64,000 bases of DNA from Pararge aegeria (Eukaryota; Arthropoda; Insecta; Lepidoptera; Nymphalidae): contig NC_053194.1 of the NCBI RefSeq assembly GCF_905163445.1, positions 14,054,921 to 14,118,920 on the forward strand. The letters are read 5' to 3'. Shown in pieces: positions 21,690-32,184 of this stretch (position 1 is its first letter; each line of letters starts with the position of its first letter). A program made the translations under genes and the position numbers. The notes beneath the pieces are model-generated. The model was not told the origin of the DNA. It worked only from the letters and a program-made list of their open reading frames with translations, and ran no database searches.

Positions 21690-21860
21690 CTTAAGAATTT
21701 TTTGCTTGGTTGTTGGATCAAGGGTCGGATACAGAAGGCAGTAGTCCTTGAAACGGCGCGTATTGTGAGGAGGTTCCTAATTCTGGAGCCCTGACCGCCG
21801 GTTGCTTGGGCATTCAAAAGCCCCGCAAGCGGAGGGTTGATTTTTTTTTCTTATAATTTT
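21690..21860 (+). pseudogene. Possible LINE ORF2 C-terminal remnant and 3' UTR
   Basis: The plus-strand frame ends GRIQKAVVLETARIVRRFLI-LEP with stop TGA at 21792-21794. It is followed by a compact GC-rich UTR containing CCGCCGGTTGCTTGGGCATT and AAGCCCCGCAAGCGGAGGG. The pattern fits the end of an R1-type or related LINE, but the stretch is short and I have no alignment. Confidence 0.4.
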
Positions 21861-21945
21861 TTAATAGTGTTTTTTGTTTTTGTAAGTACCATCAATAAAT
21901 GATAGAATAGTAATCCAGTTAATATGATATTCGCACACAATTTTT

Positions 21946-21990
21946 CCCGACTCGACAGTCACATTCTTCTCATGTGACTGTCGAGTCGGG
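21946..21990. repeat. Perfect 19-bp inverted repeat with 7-nt loop
   Basis: CCCGACTCGACAGTCACAT at 21946-21964 pairs with 21972-21990. The right arm runs into a Repeat-D copy (GAGCTCGTTCGGGGAACTAA). Confidence 0.95.
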
Positions 21991-22105
21991 TCGAGCTCGT
22001 TCGGGGAACTAATACCACCATGCTTATTTCTGCCGCCAAGCAATGTTTCAGTCTGAAGAGCGTGATAGCTGGTGTTATTACAAGCGCATGATGCTTAACA
22101 CACAT
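21985..22105 (+). repeat. Repeat-D copy, 5' half
   Basis: GTCGAGCTCGTTCGGGGAAC, CTTATTTCTGCCGCCAAGCA and AGTCTGAAGAGCGTGATAGC match Repeat-D at 3795. Confidence 0.55.
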
Positions 22106-22116
22106 GCAGTACATGA

Positions 22117-22250
22117 AGCGGTGATAGCCCAGTGGGTAGGACTTCGACTTCACTTTCGGGGGAGCGAGTTCAGCGTGGTGGATTACGACCTTAAATTGTG
22201 GGGGGAGACCCGTGCCCTGTAGTAGGGCCGGTAATGGGTTGATATTATGA
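22117..22250 (+). mobile_element. SINE-C copy with central deletion
   Basis: GCGGTGATAGCCCAGTGGGT (A box) and GGGGGAGCGAGTTCAGCGTG (remains of the B box joined to the 3' part), then AGACCCGTGCCCTGTAGTAG and GGTAATGGGTTGATATTATG. About 120 nt of the body are missing. Confidence 0.65.
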
Positions 22251-22429
22251 TGATGATAATGAAAATAATCTCAGTATAATAAAACATTAAAAACTAAAGA
22301 AAAAAAATAACTTTCACAAATAACAAAATTAACTTTCAAATTGACTTTCTAGAAAATTAATTATAAACAATCGATTTACTAGAAACTGACATAAATTGGT
22401 AATACCAGCATGTCGTCTAAGCATTTTAT

Positions 22430-23005
22430 AATATGATACCGAAGGTAACATTCGATTTAAATTTATATAAGTTTGAAGAATGTATCAAAACACATTTAAT
22501 ACATCAAGTTTACTTTGGTTATTGATGAATTTCTTAACGACAACGACGACGATGCTTAAAAGCAAGCCGCTCCGCTTTCATCTCACATAAGGTAAAACAA
22601 TGATTGTTAAATTGTAAAATTATGAAGGAAAAGAGCAACTGCTGAGTTTTTTGCCGGCTTCTTCTCGATAGAATCTTCCTTTTGAACCGGTTGTAGAGTT
22701 ACTACAAACATTGAATAGTAGCAGGCGTTACTTTGCGGAAATCCATGATATATTATGAAAATTAAGCTTAATTTGCTATACTCCGCGAAAAGCAGGAGAA
22801 TCCGTATGATATAATTTATAATGACTTCAATCCTTATACTCCACACCAAATAGATCTTCGGCAATCTACGCACGTGTTGCTTCGAAACCGGAGCATCAAG
22901 CAAACTTAATGTTCATAATTTACTACAAACAGTCATACTTAACGTTTCACGGTTCAATTATGTAAGGCCTACTTGAAATAAATTAATTTCGAATTTCGAT
23001 TTAAA
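22430..23005 (+). repeat. LINE 3' tail interrupted by an inverted-repeat element
   Basis: Same tail family as 4735-5012. The left part (22430-22710) holds GAAAAGAGCAACTGCTGAGT and TTGCCGGCTTCTTCTCG; the right part (22920-23005) resumes with TACTACAAACAGTCATACTT and ends AATAAATTAATTTCGAATTT. The 22711-22919 segment is a separate insertion. Confidence 0.75.
22711..22919 (+). mobile_element. Inverted-repeat-family element with 12-bp target duplication, nested in LINE tail
   Basis: A 209-bp insertion starting TTGAATAGTAGCAGGCGTTAC and including CTCCGCGAAAAGCAGGAGAA and CTTATACTCCACACC. It is bounded by TTACTACAAACA at 22699-22710 and 22920-22931, a direct 12-bp duplication. The host LINE tail resumes immediately after. 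No ORF. The same sequence family occurs at 1895-2200, 15880-16185 and 34267-34395. The superfamily is not recognised; a duplication of 9-12 bp would fit Mutator-like or foldback elements. Confidence 0.75.
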
Positions 23006-23439
23006 AAAATTTGGTTCCTTAAATACCAGATAGACATTATGATAATGTATACCCATTATATATATTGTATACATAGGTCCATTAAAAAACGTAGGTCCGC
23101 CTAATCCAGCTGGGTGCCAACGATTATGTGGGCCGAGTAAGATTGATGACGACCGAAGAACGAGAGACTTAACCCTCGGAATCCATAGGATTATAAGCCG
23201 TATTTAGCAATTCATTTTTGCACGCAATTTGGATCAATGTAGAACTACAAGACCTATTTAGGCGATCGTGTAAAAATTGTGGTTCTATAATCAAACTACT
23301 CGTATAATCTAACGGACTGTTGGAATATAAAATCCAAGTAGGTATATAGTCTGTAATTATGTACAGTTGTCAGTGGTCGTTGTTATTCCAAGCAGTAACT
23401 TTTGCGCATTAATGGGAATTATCATCATCAGCATCACCA

Positions 23440-23520
23440 ACCCATTGCCAGCCCATTAAAGGGCACTGGTCTTGTCTCAGAGTTATAAGGGTTAAACCGT
23501 TATAGACATCACACTGTGGA
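23440..23520 (-). repeat. SINE-C 3' fragment, inverse
   Basis: ACCAACCCATTGCCAGCCCA-TTAAAGGGCACTGGTCTTG is the inverse of the SINE-C end, followed by a worn GGTTAAACCG. Confidence 0.45.
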
Positions 23521-23534
23521 AATAATTAAAGTAA

Positions 23535-23612
23535 ATACTACGACAATACACACATCGCCATCTTGCCCCACACTCACAGTAAGCGTAGTTTGTGTTATGG
23601 GTAAATGTTTTC
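23535..23612 (-). mobile_element. SINE-A 3' end fragment
   Basis: ACTACGACAATACACACATC-GCCATCTTGCC and AAGCGTAGTTTGTGTTATGG; cut abruptly after GGGTAAATG. Only about 78 nt of the SINE remain. Confidence 0.7.
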
Positions 23613-24764
23613 ATAGAACTTTTCACGTACAAACAGTTTAAAAACCAAGGTGATTATGCGCCTATGTTAATAAGCAATGAGGTAATTAGGAAAGTGTAAA
23701 ATGTGCCGAATAGTTTGCTTCAATATAGTTTTATTTCATGGCTGGCATATAAATATAGCCCAAAGTTGTATCATGTTTGTTCGGTTCTTGTCTTTGGCGT
23801 CACAAAAGCATTAATTGATTTAAAACGTAGGTACTTACCGCGGGATTAATTACCATTTAATTACTATTAATTTTACACTATTTTTGTGTTTTTTTTTCTT
23901 TAATAAATCAAAGAGTCGACCAGCGCAGACGTAGTTTTTTTCTCGAAGAGGTAATATAATTTATTCAACTGCTTCAGAAACCCCAAAGCTAAATAAAAAT
24001 TGAGGTAATTTTATCATCAGAAATGAAATTCACTGAAAAGAATTAGTTGTTATTTTGGCATCAGTTAATTAATCAATGGAATGATGAGACTGCAAAATGC
24101 GTTTAAACGTTATGTTTTAAAACTTTTTTTTCTGTAGTAGCCTTTGAATTACTGGTTTTCGTGAAGTTTTTATTTGAGCTCTTTGATCCCTGTGATATTT
24201 AATTTGCAAAAAAGACGTTACATCTGTATAAAGCCGGCATAAAAAATTGTAGTATCAGAAGCTGTTATTATTCTAAAAAGTGTTCAGAGTTAAAAATTTC
24301 AATTACTCTTGTAACAGGATGCCATTGAAAAACATCTTAACCAAATAATTTACGTACTCGTATTTAACGAAGTAATATGGCACTTGTTCTAGAACGCCAA
24401 ACTGTACCGTATAAAATTATTACACCAAGGTAATCAGTGTATCTTAAAAATCGGCCATAATGAGTTCTATTTTAATGTGACAAAATAATCTAGTACTTAT
24501 CTACATTTGTCTGAGATCTGATGTCATAACATTGAGAAAACCGTCAAGTTTAATGTCACAAAAATTTGTTACCAGTGATATTTAAATGTCATACAGGTTC
24601 AGGTAGATCATAGTGAGGATCGCAGCCAGGTACCAAACTTTTTATCTGTGAACAAATAAACTCAATACGAATGATATCCATTCGCCGGTTCCACACTCTG
24701 CGATCAGTCTTGTTAAGCGAAAATTTAAACACATTTTATCATCAAATTTACATTATTTACCCAT
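23613..24764. other. Intergenic, unique-looking AT-rich DNA
   Basis: The longest stretch in the left half without a recognisable repeat. No ORF above 60 codons on either strand. Confidence 0.5.
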
Positions 24765-24995
24765 CATCATCATCTCAACATCATATAGTATATTCGTTAT
24801 CATCATAACGTCCACTACTGGTATTTACATATATATATACCACAGTATTTTGTAGGGACTTCCATTTGCTACGGTTATGTGCCGCTTGCGATTTATGTAG
24901 CAAAGTACTGTTCCGCATTAATCTCACGCGAAGGAAGTTTTGCGCCCAGCAATAGGACATAAGTATCTGAGGATGATGATGACAAAATAGTAAAA
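24765..24995 (+). repeat. Degraded RTE-type 3' end fragment
   Basis: GGAAGTTTTGCGCCCAGCAA, followed by AGGACATAAGTATCTGAGG and GATGATGATGAC, resembles the end of RTE elements (cgccCAGCAGTGGGACG-type). A second fragment with CATCATCATC in the opposite sense lies at 24767-24850. No frame can be read. Confidence 0.4.
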
Positions 24996-25217
24996 ATGCA
25001 ATTGTTCATATTTTAAAGATTTAATATAAAAAGGACAATAAATAACTAGTAAAACAATTTCAATAGGTACTAAAAAGTTTTAAGTTGAACTTATTGAAGT
25101 GCCATCTTACCACCTAAGTTAACATCAAATAAATTAACACAATTGCTTTTACGACTTGCATCTTATTCTCCCGAAAACTCTATAATTCTTATATTTATAT
25201 ATAAATATATATAATTT

Positions 25218-25490
25218 GATTGGCACAGTGGGCAGCGACCCCGCTTTCTGATTAGAAACATGCCCACAGCGCAATTACTGGGAATCAAACCCACGGCCTT
25301 GGACGCCCACAACTGGTAAATATTTCTGTGATGAACATGAATGTTTTTCAATGTTTGGGTGTTCATCTGTATTTTATAAGTATTTATGTAAATTATTCAT
25401 TAAATTATTCATCACTCATCTTAGAACCCATAACACAAGCTACGCTTACTTTGGGGCTAGATGGCGATGTGTGTATTGTCGTAGTATATA
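25218..25490 (+). mobile_element. SINE-A copy with an inverted B-box segment
   Basis: The A-box part TTGGCACAGTGGGCAGCGAC and the 3' body from CCACAACTGG to GTATTGTCGTAG are forward. The middle, about 25260-25302, is inverted: it reads CTGGGAATCAAACCCACGGC-CTTGG, the reverse complement of the B-box region. This would abolish the pol III internal promoter. Confidence 0.75.
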
Positions 25491-25495
25491 TTTTT

Positions 25496-25747
25496 TTATT
25501 TAATTATAGAAAATATGTTTGCACTTTTCATTCTTTTTATCGTACAAGGCAATGAGCTTCCTTCCATTTGATTAAGATTTGCATGCTCGCAATCGTACGG
25601 TGGTTTACGAATATGTAACTTCAAATTATAATTAACCGGACTTTTATTTAGAGTGCAGGCGATACTTGAGCTTTTAAAGAAGAACGTTATGTTCCATTTC
25701 CCATTTACGTTTCGATCCTCGAAACCACTAAGGTCACAAGCGGCCAT
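25496..25747 (-). other. Unrecognised 83-codon open reading frame
   Basis: An ATG at 25747 opens MAACDLSGFEDRNVNGKWNI... ending in SANIFSIIK. It has a mixed, non-repetitive composition and four cysteines but matches no family I know. It directly abuts the SINE-A tail. Probably chance. Confidence 0.15.
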
Positions 25748-26276
25748 CTTGTAGCACCTTGTGGCACCTTAAAGGTTTAACTGTAGGTGTGCTTAGACGA
25801 GATATGATATTGTACAAGCCCCGGATGAGGCGGATGTTCTGCGGCGAGAAGTATTTACGTCGCACAGCAATGCAGGGCGCTTGGTGTGGTCCCGGCTATT
25901 AAAATCTATATTGCGTAGGCGTTGCGTGAGGGAAGGCTAACTTCGCCACCTAAGTGGGGTTTAGTGTGTCAGCTGAGAAAGCAAATCCTTGTACCAGACG
26001 CTTCTGTATTGTATCGCGAATATCAGAGCAACCTTTTTAGCACTTTTATAAGATACTACTCGAGTATATTTTTTACATATCTTTGTTTTGTGTTGCTTAT
26101 CGCGTTAAAATAATATTTTTGGCAACCAGCTCGATCCACTTACACATCAATATGGGTATTTTACTACCGATATACCTATTTTTATATATGTCTTTTTACC
26201 GATTATATGTGTTCAGTTTCACTGTAATTTTTAAGTTTTTTATTATTATTCTACTACAGGTTACCCTATGCGTATG
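25748..26276. other. Intergenic, with an unassigned GC-richer block
   Basis: The segment 25800-25990 (ATGAGGCGGATGTTCTGCGG, CAATGCAGGGCGCTTGGTGT) is GC-richer than its flanks and may be a decayed element; I cannot assign it. Confidence 0.4.
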
Positions 26277-26520
26277 ACGGCCGATTGTCGCAGTGGGCAG
26301 CGACCCTGCTTTCTGAGTCCGGGCCGTGGGTTCGATTCCCACGGCTGTAAAATGTTTGTTTGATGATATGAATGTTTTTTAGTGTCTGGGTGTTTATCTG
26401 TATATTATAAGTATTTATTTATATTATTCATAAAAATATTCAGCAGCCATCTTAGTAAGCATAACACATGCTGCGCTTACCTTGGGGCTAGATGACGATG
26501 TGTGTTTTGTCGGAGTATAT
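26277..26520 (+). mobile_element. SINE-A copy, complete
   Basis: ACGGCCGATTGTCGCAGTGG (A box) and CCGTGGGTTCGATTCCCACG (B box), then the CTTGGGGCTAGATGACGATG end. Confidence 0.85.
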
Positions 26521-26779
26521 CTATTTATCTTTCTACCAACGACACTCCCAACTACATTCTACATACTACTCACCTGCACCTACGAAAGAAAAGAAATAAA
26601 AAAATATTTTTTATATTGCGCCACACATTACATTATTAACGACATCACGTATGTTATGTGTGGCACAACCTAGAAAAAAGGTGCCAGCTCAGCATTGTGC
26701 TGCATGCGCCAGTGGGAGCATACAGCACAGATTTTCAGTTTGCACCATGTACGACTACAATCTCAACTGATGGTAAATT

Positions 26780-26830
26780 ATGATGAAGTCTAAGATGGTA
26801 GAACTAACCTGTTGGGGAAACGCATAATAT
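26780..26830 (-). repeat. SINE-B fragment, inverse
   Basis: TGATGAAGTCTAAGATGGTA-GAACTAACCTGTTGGGG matches the 3' part of SINE-B in inverse. Confidence 0.5.
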
Positions 26831-27274
26831 ATTCACTTCATATCGCAATACTGTGGTACTGTTTAAACTTAGTTATTATTTTTTATTTTATTTTTTCTTT
26901 TACTCTTTTTTGTGTTAGTTTAGCTACTTTTGTTCTATAGTATATATTGTCAACATTTTTAATATTATTTTATATATAATTTAAGTATTTGTTTTTTTAA
27001 TTTATTCTAAATGTATGTTTTTATTCGCGGTGCTAGATTCGTCAAGCTTATGTCACAGCCTGATGGATCTTATAGCTTATAAGTACTCTCATGTCTCTCT
27101 TAATCGTTTTTTCTCCTTCTAACTGACAATATAGTTTTGTATTTGCAAGTTGTGGCAGTCTTTAAGTGGGTCTACAATATTACATTTATATGTTTTTTCA
27201 TTTTTTGTTTAGTTTTTAAGAGTGGTTGTTGTAACCTGTTGATTGTCCCTTAAATAAATAAATTAATAAATATT

Positions 27275-27492
27275 AAACACATGCTCCTAACGGTGGCTCT
27301 GTGACATTGCACTGGAACAAAAAGATCGGTGTTGTTTGTAAGTTTGATAACTACATACGCTTGAAGCCTACAATCAGACCAGACCAGAGAAAATTCAGTT
27401 ATAATTTTTTAAACTTTTCCCTACCGAGGATCGAACCTTGACCTCCCACTTACAAGACCATATCGGTCACCGCTGCGCCAAGAAGGTCGTCA
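27275..27492 (-). mobile_element. SINE-B copy with a well-kept tRNA-like head
   Basis: Minus strand: GACGACCTTCTTGGCGCAGC-GGTGACC (A box), CAAGGTTCGATCCTCGGTAG (B box), then TTTTCTCTGGTCTGGTCTGA. It shows that SINE-B is tRNA-derived. The 3' part after ~27370 is scrambled or missing. Confidence 0.75.
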
Positions 27493-28020
27493 AGTAACAA
27501 GCGCAAGCGTGCACCCTAGTATTCAATCTGTACGCAACTCGTATACGATGCCTTCTATTTTAAAAAAACTTTGAAACCCATGAATTGCGATTGTAAAAGG
27601 TTTGCACTTCGCAGTAATTTACCAACTGCCCGATATTCCCGTTTTCCTCAATAAATAACGGGAAAACTTTATAAAAGCCCGATACACGAGCTCTGCCGAG
27701 GGAGGACGGGGTGGGATTACACGAAATCAGAGTCATTTAGTGACGCGCCGCCACGCGACCCAATTATGTTACACCTTAACTTTTCCCGACGTAATTACTC
27801 AGCCATATTTGATTCGGGCTGCTGATAAAGTCGCTACAGACGGGGAAGAACGCTCATTTCTGCATAGTATATGCAGTATCTTTCCCCGTCCATCGCTTCA
27901 TCCGCTAATTTTGACGACCTCCCTTCCGAAGGCATCTTCTCTTACTTCCATTAATACCTTAAGCCTTAACCAATTTCTTAACTGTGGACTGTTACTGAGG
28001 ATTCTATAAAACTTTCTATT
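27493..28020. other. Intergenic, with an unassigned open frame
   Basis: The minus frame ending SFYRILSNSPQLRNWLRLKV-LMEVREDAFGREVVK (about 27905-28020) looks coding-like but is short and unrecognised; it may be a transposon remnant. Confidence 0.3.
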
Positions 28021-28345
28021 TTGACGACCTCCCTGACACATCTGAGAGCACTGCGAATTTAAATAGGTTCGATTTCCAGCACGGTCAATTTGGGAATTTA
28101 TAATTTCAGAATTTTCTCTGGTCTGTTCTTCGAGGCCTTGGCCGTGGCTAGTTACCACCCTACCGACAAACACGTGCTGTAAATCGATTTAGTGTTTCGG
28201 TGTGATGTCGCTTAGAAACCGATTAGGGGGGGGGGGGGGGGGGGTATGACTATCATACTCCCAGATAGGTTAGCCCTCTAACATCTCAGACTGCATCATC
28301 ACTTAGCACCGTCAAGGGCTAACTTGTAGTGAAATAAAAAAAAAT
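28021..28345 (+). mobile_element. SINE-B copy, full length, with a G19 run
   Basis: A head GACGACCTCCCTGACACATC and ATAGGTTCGATTTCCAGCAC (B box), TTTTCTCTGGTCTGTTCTTC, GCTAGTTACCACCCTACCGA, then 19 Gs at 28226-28244 where other copies have GATTAGGGGTATG, followed by CTGCATCATCACTTAGCACC and an A-rich end. Confidence 0.8.
28226..28244 (+). repeat. Homopolymer of 19 G
   Basis: Uninterrupted poly-G in AT-rich surroundings. It replaces the GGGG of the SINE-B consensus. The true length may differ because homopolymers are hard to sequence. Confidence 0.9.
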
Positions 28346-29314
28346 TAACTCCAAAATCACGCAACGGTTTTGTTTAAGGATGGCTTATATCTAAACTAAT
28401 ATTATAAAGAGAAAAGATTTTTTATTCTATAGTTTACACCCCATATGCTCCGAAAGTACTGCGCCGATTTTAACTATTTATTCGCTTAAATCAAATTAAT
28501 ATATTACAAAGTAACATAGGCAATAATTTATTTGAAAAAAAAAATAAGGATCTTTTTAACCACGCCAAGTAGTTCATTACATTAGTGCGCTGTGAAAATT
28601 ATTGGTGATACATAAAAAGTATGTACTACATGCTTAACGTTCTCATTATTACTTATAAAAATGTCCGCGCTTTACACTAACAAGCTATGATGAGATTTCC
28701 ATAAAAGGGTAAATTAGAAAAATTAAGAAGATATAAGGTAAACAACTGCGACATTCGAAGTCGCTTCATCTGATACAACCTTTATCATTCAAATTAAGTA
28801 GGACAGGTGCTTGGTTTCATTTATCAAAGAGGACTTAAATTGTGTTTTAGCGTTTACTGACAGAGCATGAGTTCTAAACTTCGACAAGCAAGTAACGTTA
28901 ATATTGTAATCAGTGGAAACTTTTACGTACCTATCCACTGTTGAAACAATGTGTCTGCTGGCAGGAGTTTGTTATGAGCTTACTCTTGGCTTTTACCAGG
29001 ACATTTCCTCGTGTTAATTCATAGAAATAGAACGAGAAAATGGTGGACATAATAATTGGCATGAGGCGCACTTAGACCTAAAGGCCGCGTGTGAAACCCT
29101 AATTAGTTTAACGTTTTTAATTTTAATTGTGATTTAATTTATTCAAATAAACCAACGAAAAACAAACATATTTTTTTAGGGAAATAATAATTACAAACTA
29201 AAATTTTACTATATATATTTATTATTTTCGCCATTTACTTATCGCCGTTTCGCCTCTAACCCGATGCCTCTTATCTCGACTTCATATAATATCGTTCGTA
29301 ATAAGAGAGAACTG
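28346..29314. other. Intergenic, AT-rich
   Basis: At 28385-28500, ACTAATATTATAAAGAGAAA and CCGAAAGTACTGCGCCGATT are ends of the common interspersed repeat type also seen at 3640. The rest is unrecognised. Confidence 0.4.
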
Positions 29315-29410
29315 GGGTAGGTAGCTGCCGGTCGACGTGGGCCGGCGCCCGGCCGACGCGTTGCTGGACGCGTGCTCACCGCTGCCCGTGGCGCGACTGC
29401 TGCTCGTGGA
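29315..29410 (+). other. Short GC-rich block with open reading frame, unrecognised
   Basis: The sequence from GTCGACGTGGGCCGGCGCC to CTGCTGCTCGTGGACC is strongly GC-rich and reads VDVGRRPADALLDACSPLPV-ARLLLVDL in one frame. It is flanked by AT-rich DNA with no convincing splice sites. It could be a displaced exon fragment; I cannot name a source gene. Confidence 0.3.
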
Positions 29411-29469
29411 CCTTATTTATTCTAATTTTAGGAACCAAAGGTAAAATCTTAATAAAAAAAAACAATCAT

Positions 29470-30475
29470 GACTACACACACATATATTTTTAATAGAAAT
29501 TAAAGCAAGAGTCTACACAGAACTAATAAAACACTCAACAAATTACTTAGAGAAATTCAATTTATAAATCTAATTTACAACAAAAACAAAATGAGCAGTT
29601 TGACTTTCCAAACGGACAGGGGTCCCCCTTAAACTAGTTGACGGTACCCGAAGATTCTCTCGAATGCTTTGCTTTTTCGGAAGGACACTTGCCGATAACC
29701 TCCTAAGGGGTTGCTACGGCGTCACCGGGGGAGTGGGGCGAGCGCGAAAGCTCGCCATGAGAAGAGCCCCAGGGCTCGACGACATCGGGGGGAGTATGGG
29801 AGACGTCGACCCGAGGGTGCCTCCTGCGAGGACTCGGACCTCGGCTCGGTTCGACGTTAATCTGACTGTTGGTGGACTTTTGGACTAATCATTGTTTAGT
29901 CCGAACGCCCCCGTGACCGTGGTAAGGATCCACGTCCGGATGACGTCAGAAATCGGGGCCCTCGTCTTCGCCGGCGAAGACGCTGTGAATGTTGCGTGTG
30001 TGTGTGTTGTTGGGACACGTTGTCGGTAGTTATTTTGTCGTCAGGGTCGTCAAGGACATGCTTCGGACGTCGCCGCTTTGGTTCGACGTCGGGGACGGGG
30101 GTATAAGTGGACGCCTCGACCACTAGGGGGTTGGGGTGTCGGACTGCATTTTCAAAGTAGGTCTTTGATAATGTTTTCATGTACTGGGCTATGGTGGGAA
30201 GATCGAGGTCTCGGTGGAGATCTACGTTGCGCATGTACCACGGACTGTCCGTGGTCATACGCATAAATTTGTTCTGCAGGACTTGAAAGCTCCTGTAGGA
30301 GCTGTGAGGGCGATGGGCGAATACGACGCTGGCGTATGTCATAATGGGACGTATGCACGTTTTATACAAGGTTACCTTGTGACGGAGGGATAATTTGCTT
30401 TTGCGGCAAATCATCGGATAGATCTCTCGAATGAAGCACGCACTGCCTTTTATAGTCTCTAACACCACCACTACG
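29470..30475 (-). mobile_element. 5'-truncated Jockey-clade LINE with 3' UTR
   Basis: A coding fragment at 29896-30471 is followed by a GC-rich 3' UTR whose plus strand contains GAGAAGAGCCCCAGGGCTCG. That 3' UTR segment recurs at 49152-49372. The 3' edge near 29470 is estimated from the return to AT-rich DNA and A-rich tracts. The 5' end stops abruptly at about 30475. Confidence 0.7.
29896..30471 (-). pseudogene. Jockey-type reverse transcriptase, C-terminal 190 residues
   Basis: The open frame reads SLRHKVTLYKTCIRPIMTYA, ASVVFAHRPHSSYRSFQVLQ and NKFMRMTTDSPWYMRNVDLH, the thumb and tail part of Jockey-clade RT, followed by a basic C-terminus rich in R with a QHTHTQHS run. The YADD catalytic motif and everything upstream are missing. 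The reading frame itself is uninterrupted, so truncation rather than decay killed it. Confidence 0.8.
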
Positions 30476-30889
30476 CGTTGTCCCCTCCACGATGACGTGT
30501 TGCGACTATTTCTCCAACACTAATTTAAATTTTTAATTATGTTTTTTTTTTTTCAATTTTAACCTGAGTGTCTTTTATATTCATTTTATTTAAATGTCTC
30601 AATTTTTATAAAACATTTTTTTACGAATTTAGTCAACATCAAAAGCCTATAAGAGTCTACTGCTGGACTAAAGGCCTCTTACAGCGGGAGGGTTTGCCGC
30701 AGTAGGTGCCAGTAGTGGCACAGATAAAGCTACAGCTCATTATCCGTTATATTTACTTAGTCGCCTCGTAAAGAAAACCCCGGAAGAAGCAGGGTTGGGA
30801 CAACTTTATTCTGATCTGCCGTCACCACATAGCAGCTCCACACGGCGGGAAATGTAGTTATGACCTCACACTAGTTAAATGTATGGACG

Positions 30890-30970
30890 TTAGAAACCAT
30901 TGGTAGAGTCACTACAAACATACGAATCGAAATAAATGAATTTTTTTATTTTGAAAATTGAATTGATTTA
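30890..30970 (+). repeat. Very short LINE 3' tail fragment
   Basis: GGTAGAGTCACTACAAACAT joined to AATAAATGAATTTTTTTATT, matching the last part of the tail family at 4735-5012 with an internal gap. Confidence 0.5.
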
Positions 30971-32184
30971 ATATGTTACTGCTAACTACTGCAAACAAAC
31001 TGTAATAGACCATTTTGATAATGAGAGTACAACTCAATGAGAATACAAACACTAGGCACGTAAACATCGCCATTGAACATAAGTTATAATTCACAATTAT
31101 TTCAAACTCCGCTAAGTATGAATGTATGGTACTGCTATGAAATCTACTTTGCATAAAATTTGGTCTCCTAGAGCTTTATTTCATAGCCTGAAGGTTGATC
31201 AAAAAGGTTCAGGAGGTGCTTGTTACTAAGTTATTGATTGTTTTTAACTCTTCTGCAGTTCTTGCCTATTAAGGTTACAATGGTAGGCACTGATAGGAAA
31301 CCCGAAGCAGAGAGGCATTTAGAGTCTAAAAACATGTTTAAATAAGAGAATGCGGGCTTTTTGAAGTTTTATAACAACATTTTCAGTGATAATTATTGAG
31401 ACAATCGTAAGCTTTACACGCCCTACAAGTTACAGCAGGCAGTGGATAGTTGAGTGTTTCTTAATCAAAATAAGTACCAAATAAAATCCATATTCGAACA
31501 TGATGTTTGTCACGTCATTAGATCGAGACGCGGTAAAAAAATTGATATCAACTAAATATTAGTATTCGAGAAAAAAATATTTAAAATAAATAAAATTATA
31601 ATAACTCTACTATAACTCCTACTGTAAGTAAGTGAATATAAGGAAACCTCAAAAGGAAACGGATAAGCAATTGAAGTTTTTCTTTATTCTAATTATTCGG
31701 ACAGTTTTGTTCTGATTCCGTTGCCCAAATTTTATGACCACTACAAACTAAGTTGATACAAAAAAGTATCCTCGAGTCATTCTTACCCGAGGGTCCGCTT
31801 AACCTATTTTCATTTCCCTGTTTTTATTTCACCGCCGCTACGCGAAAAACGTTATATGGGCTGAGGCTTTCCAATTTACTGGAAGCCTCCTTCGGAAATA
31901 GTTTTCTGGGTGCAGACATAACAGTAAAAGTTAAAACATATCTACGTACCTACAAAATTTGCTTTCGGATAATAGTGATGGCAACATGTATAGGAGATGG
32001 TCGTAACTAGTATGTACACTTCTTTTTGGGGGAAATAGTCATAGATATGACTTGCCGTTTTTTTTTTATTTCAATACAAGATAACCCGAGATCAATTCCG
32101 TCACCAACACAGACTAATATTATAATTTTTATTAGTGTTTTTACCAATACTTGGAGGAATTATCCATGGATGGATGGTAGGTAG
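30971..32184. other. Intergenic, nothing recognised
   Basis: AT-rich. Short ORFs only, and no repeat family motif. Confidence 0.5.

Noticed and set aside
27905..28036. 17-nt direct repeat ATTTTGACGACCTCCCT as a target duplication
   Set aside because: The second copy overlaps the usual start of SINE-B (GACGACCTCCC), so the match is more likely part of SINE sequence than a duplication.
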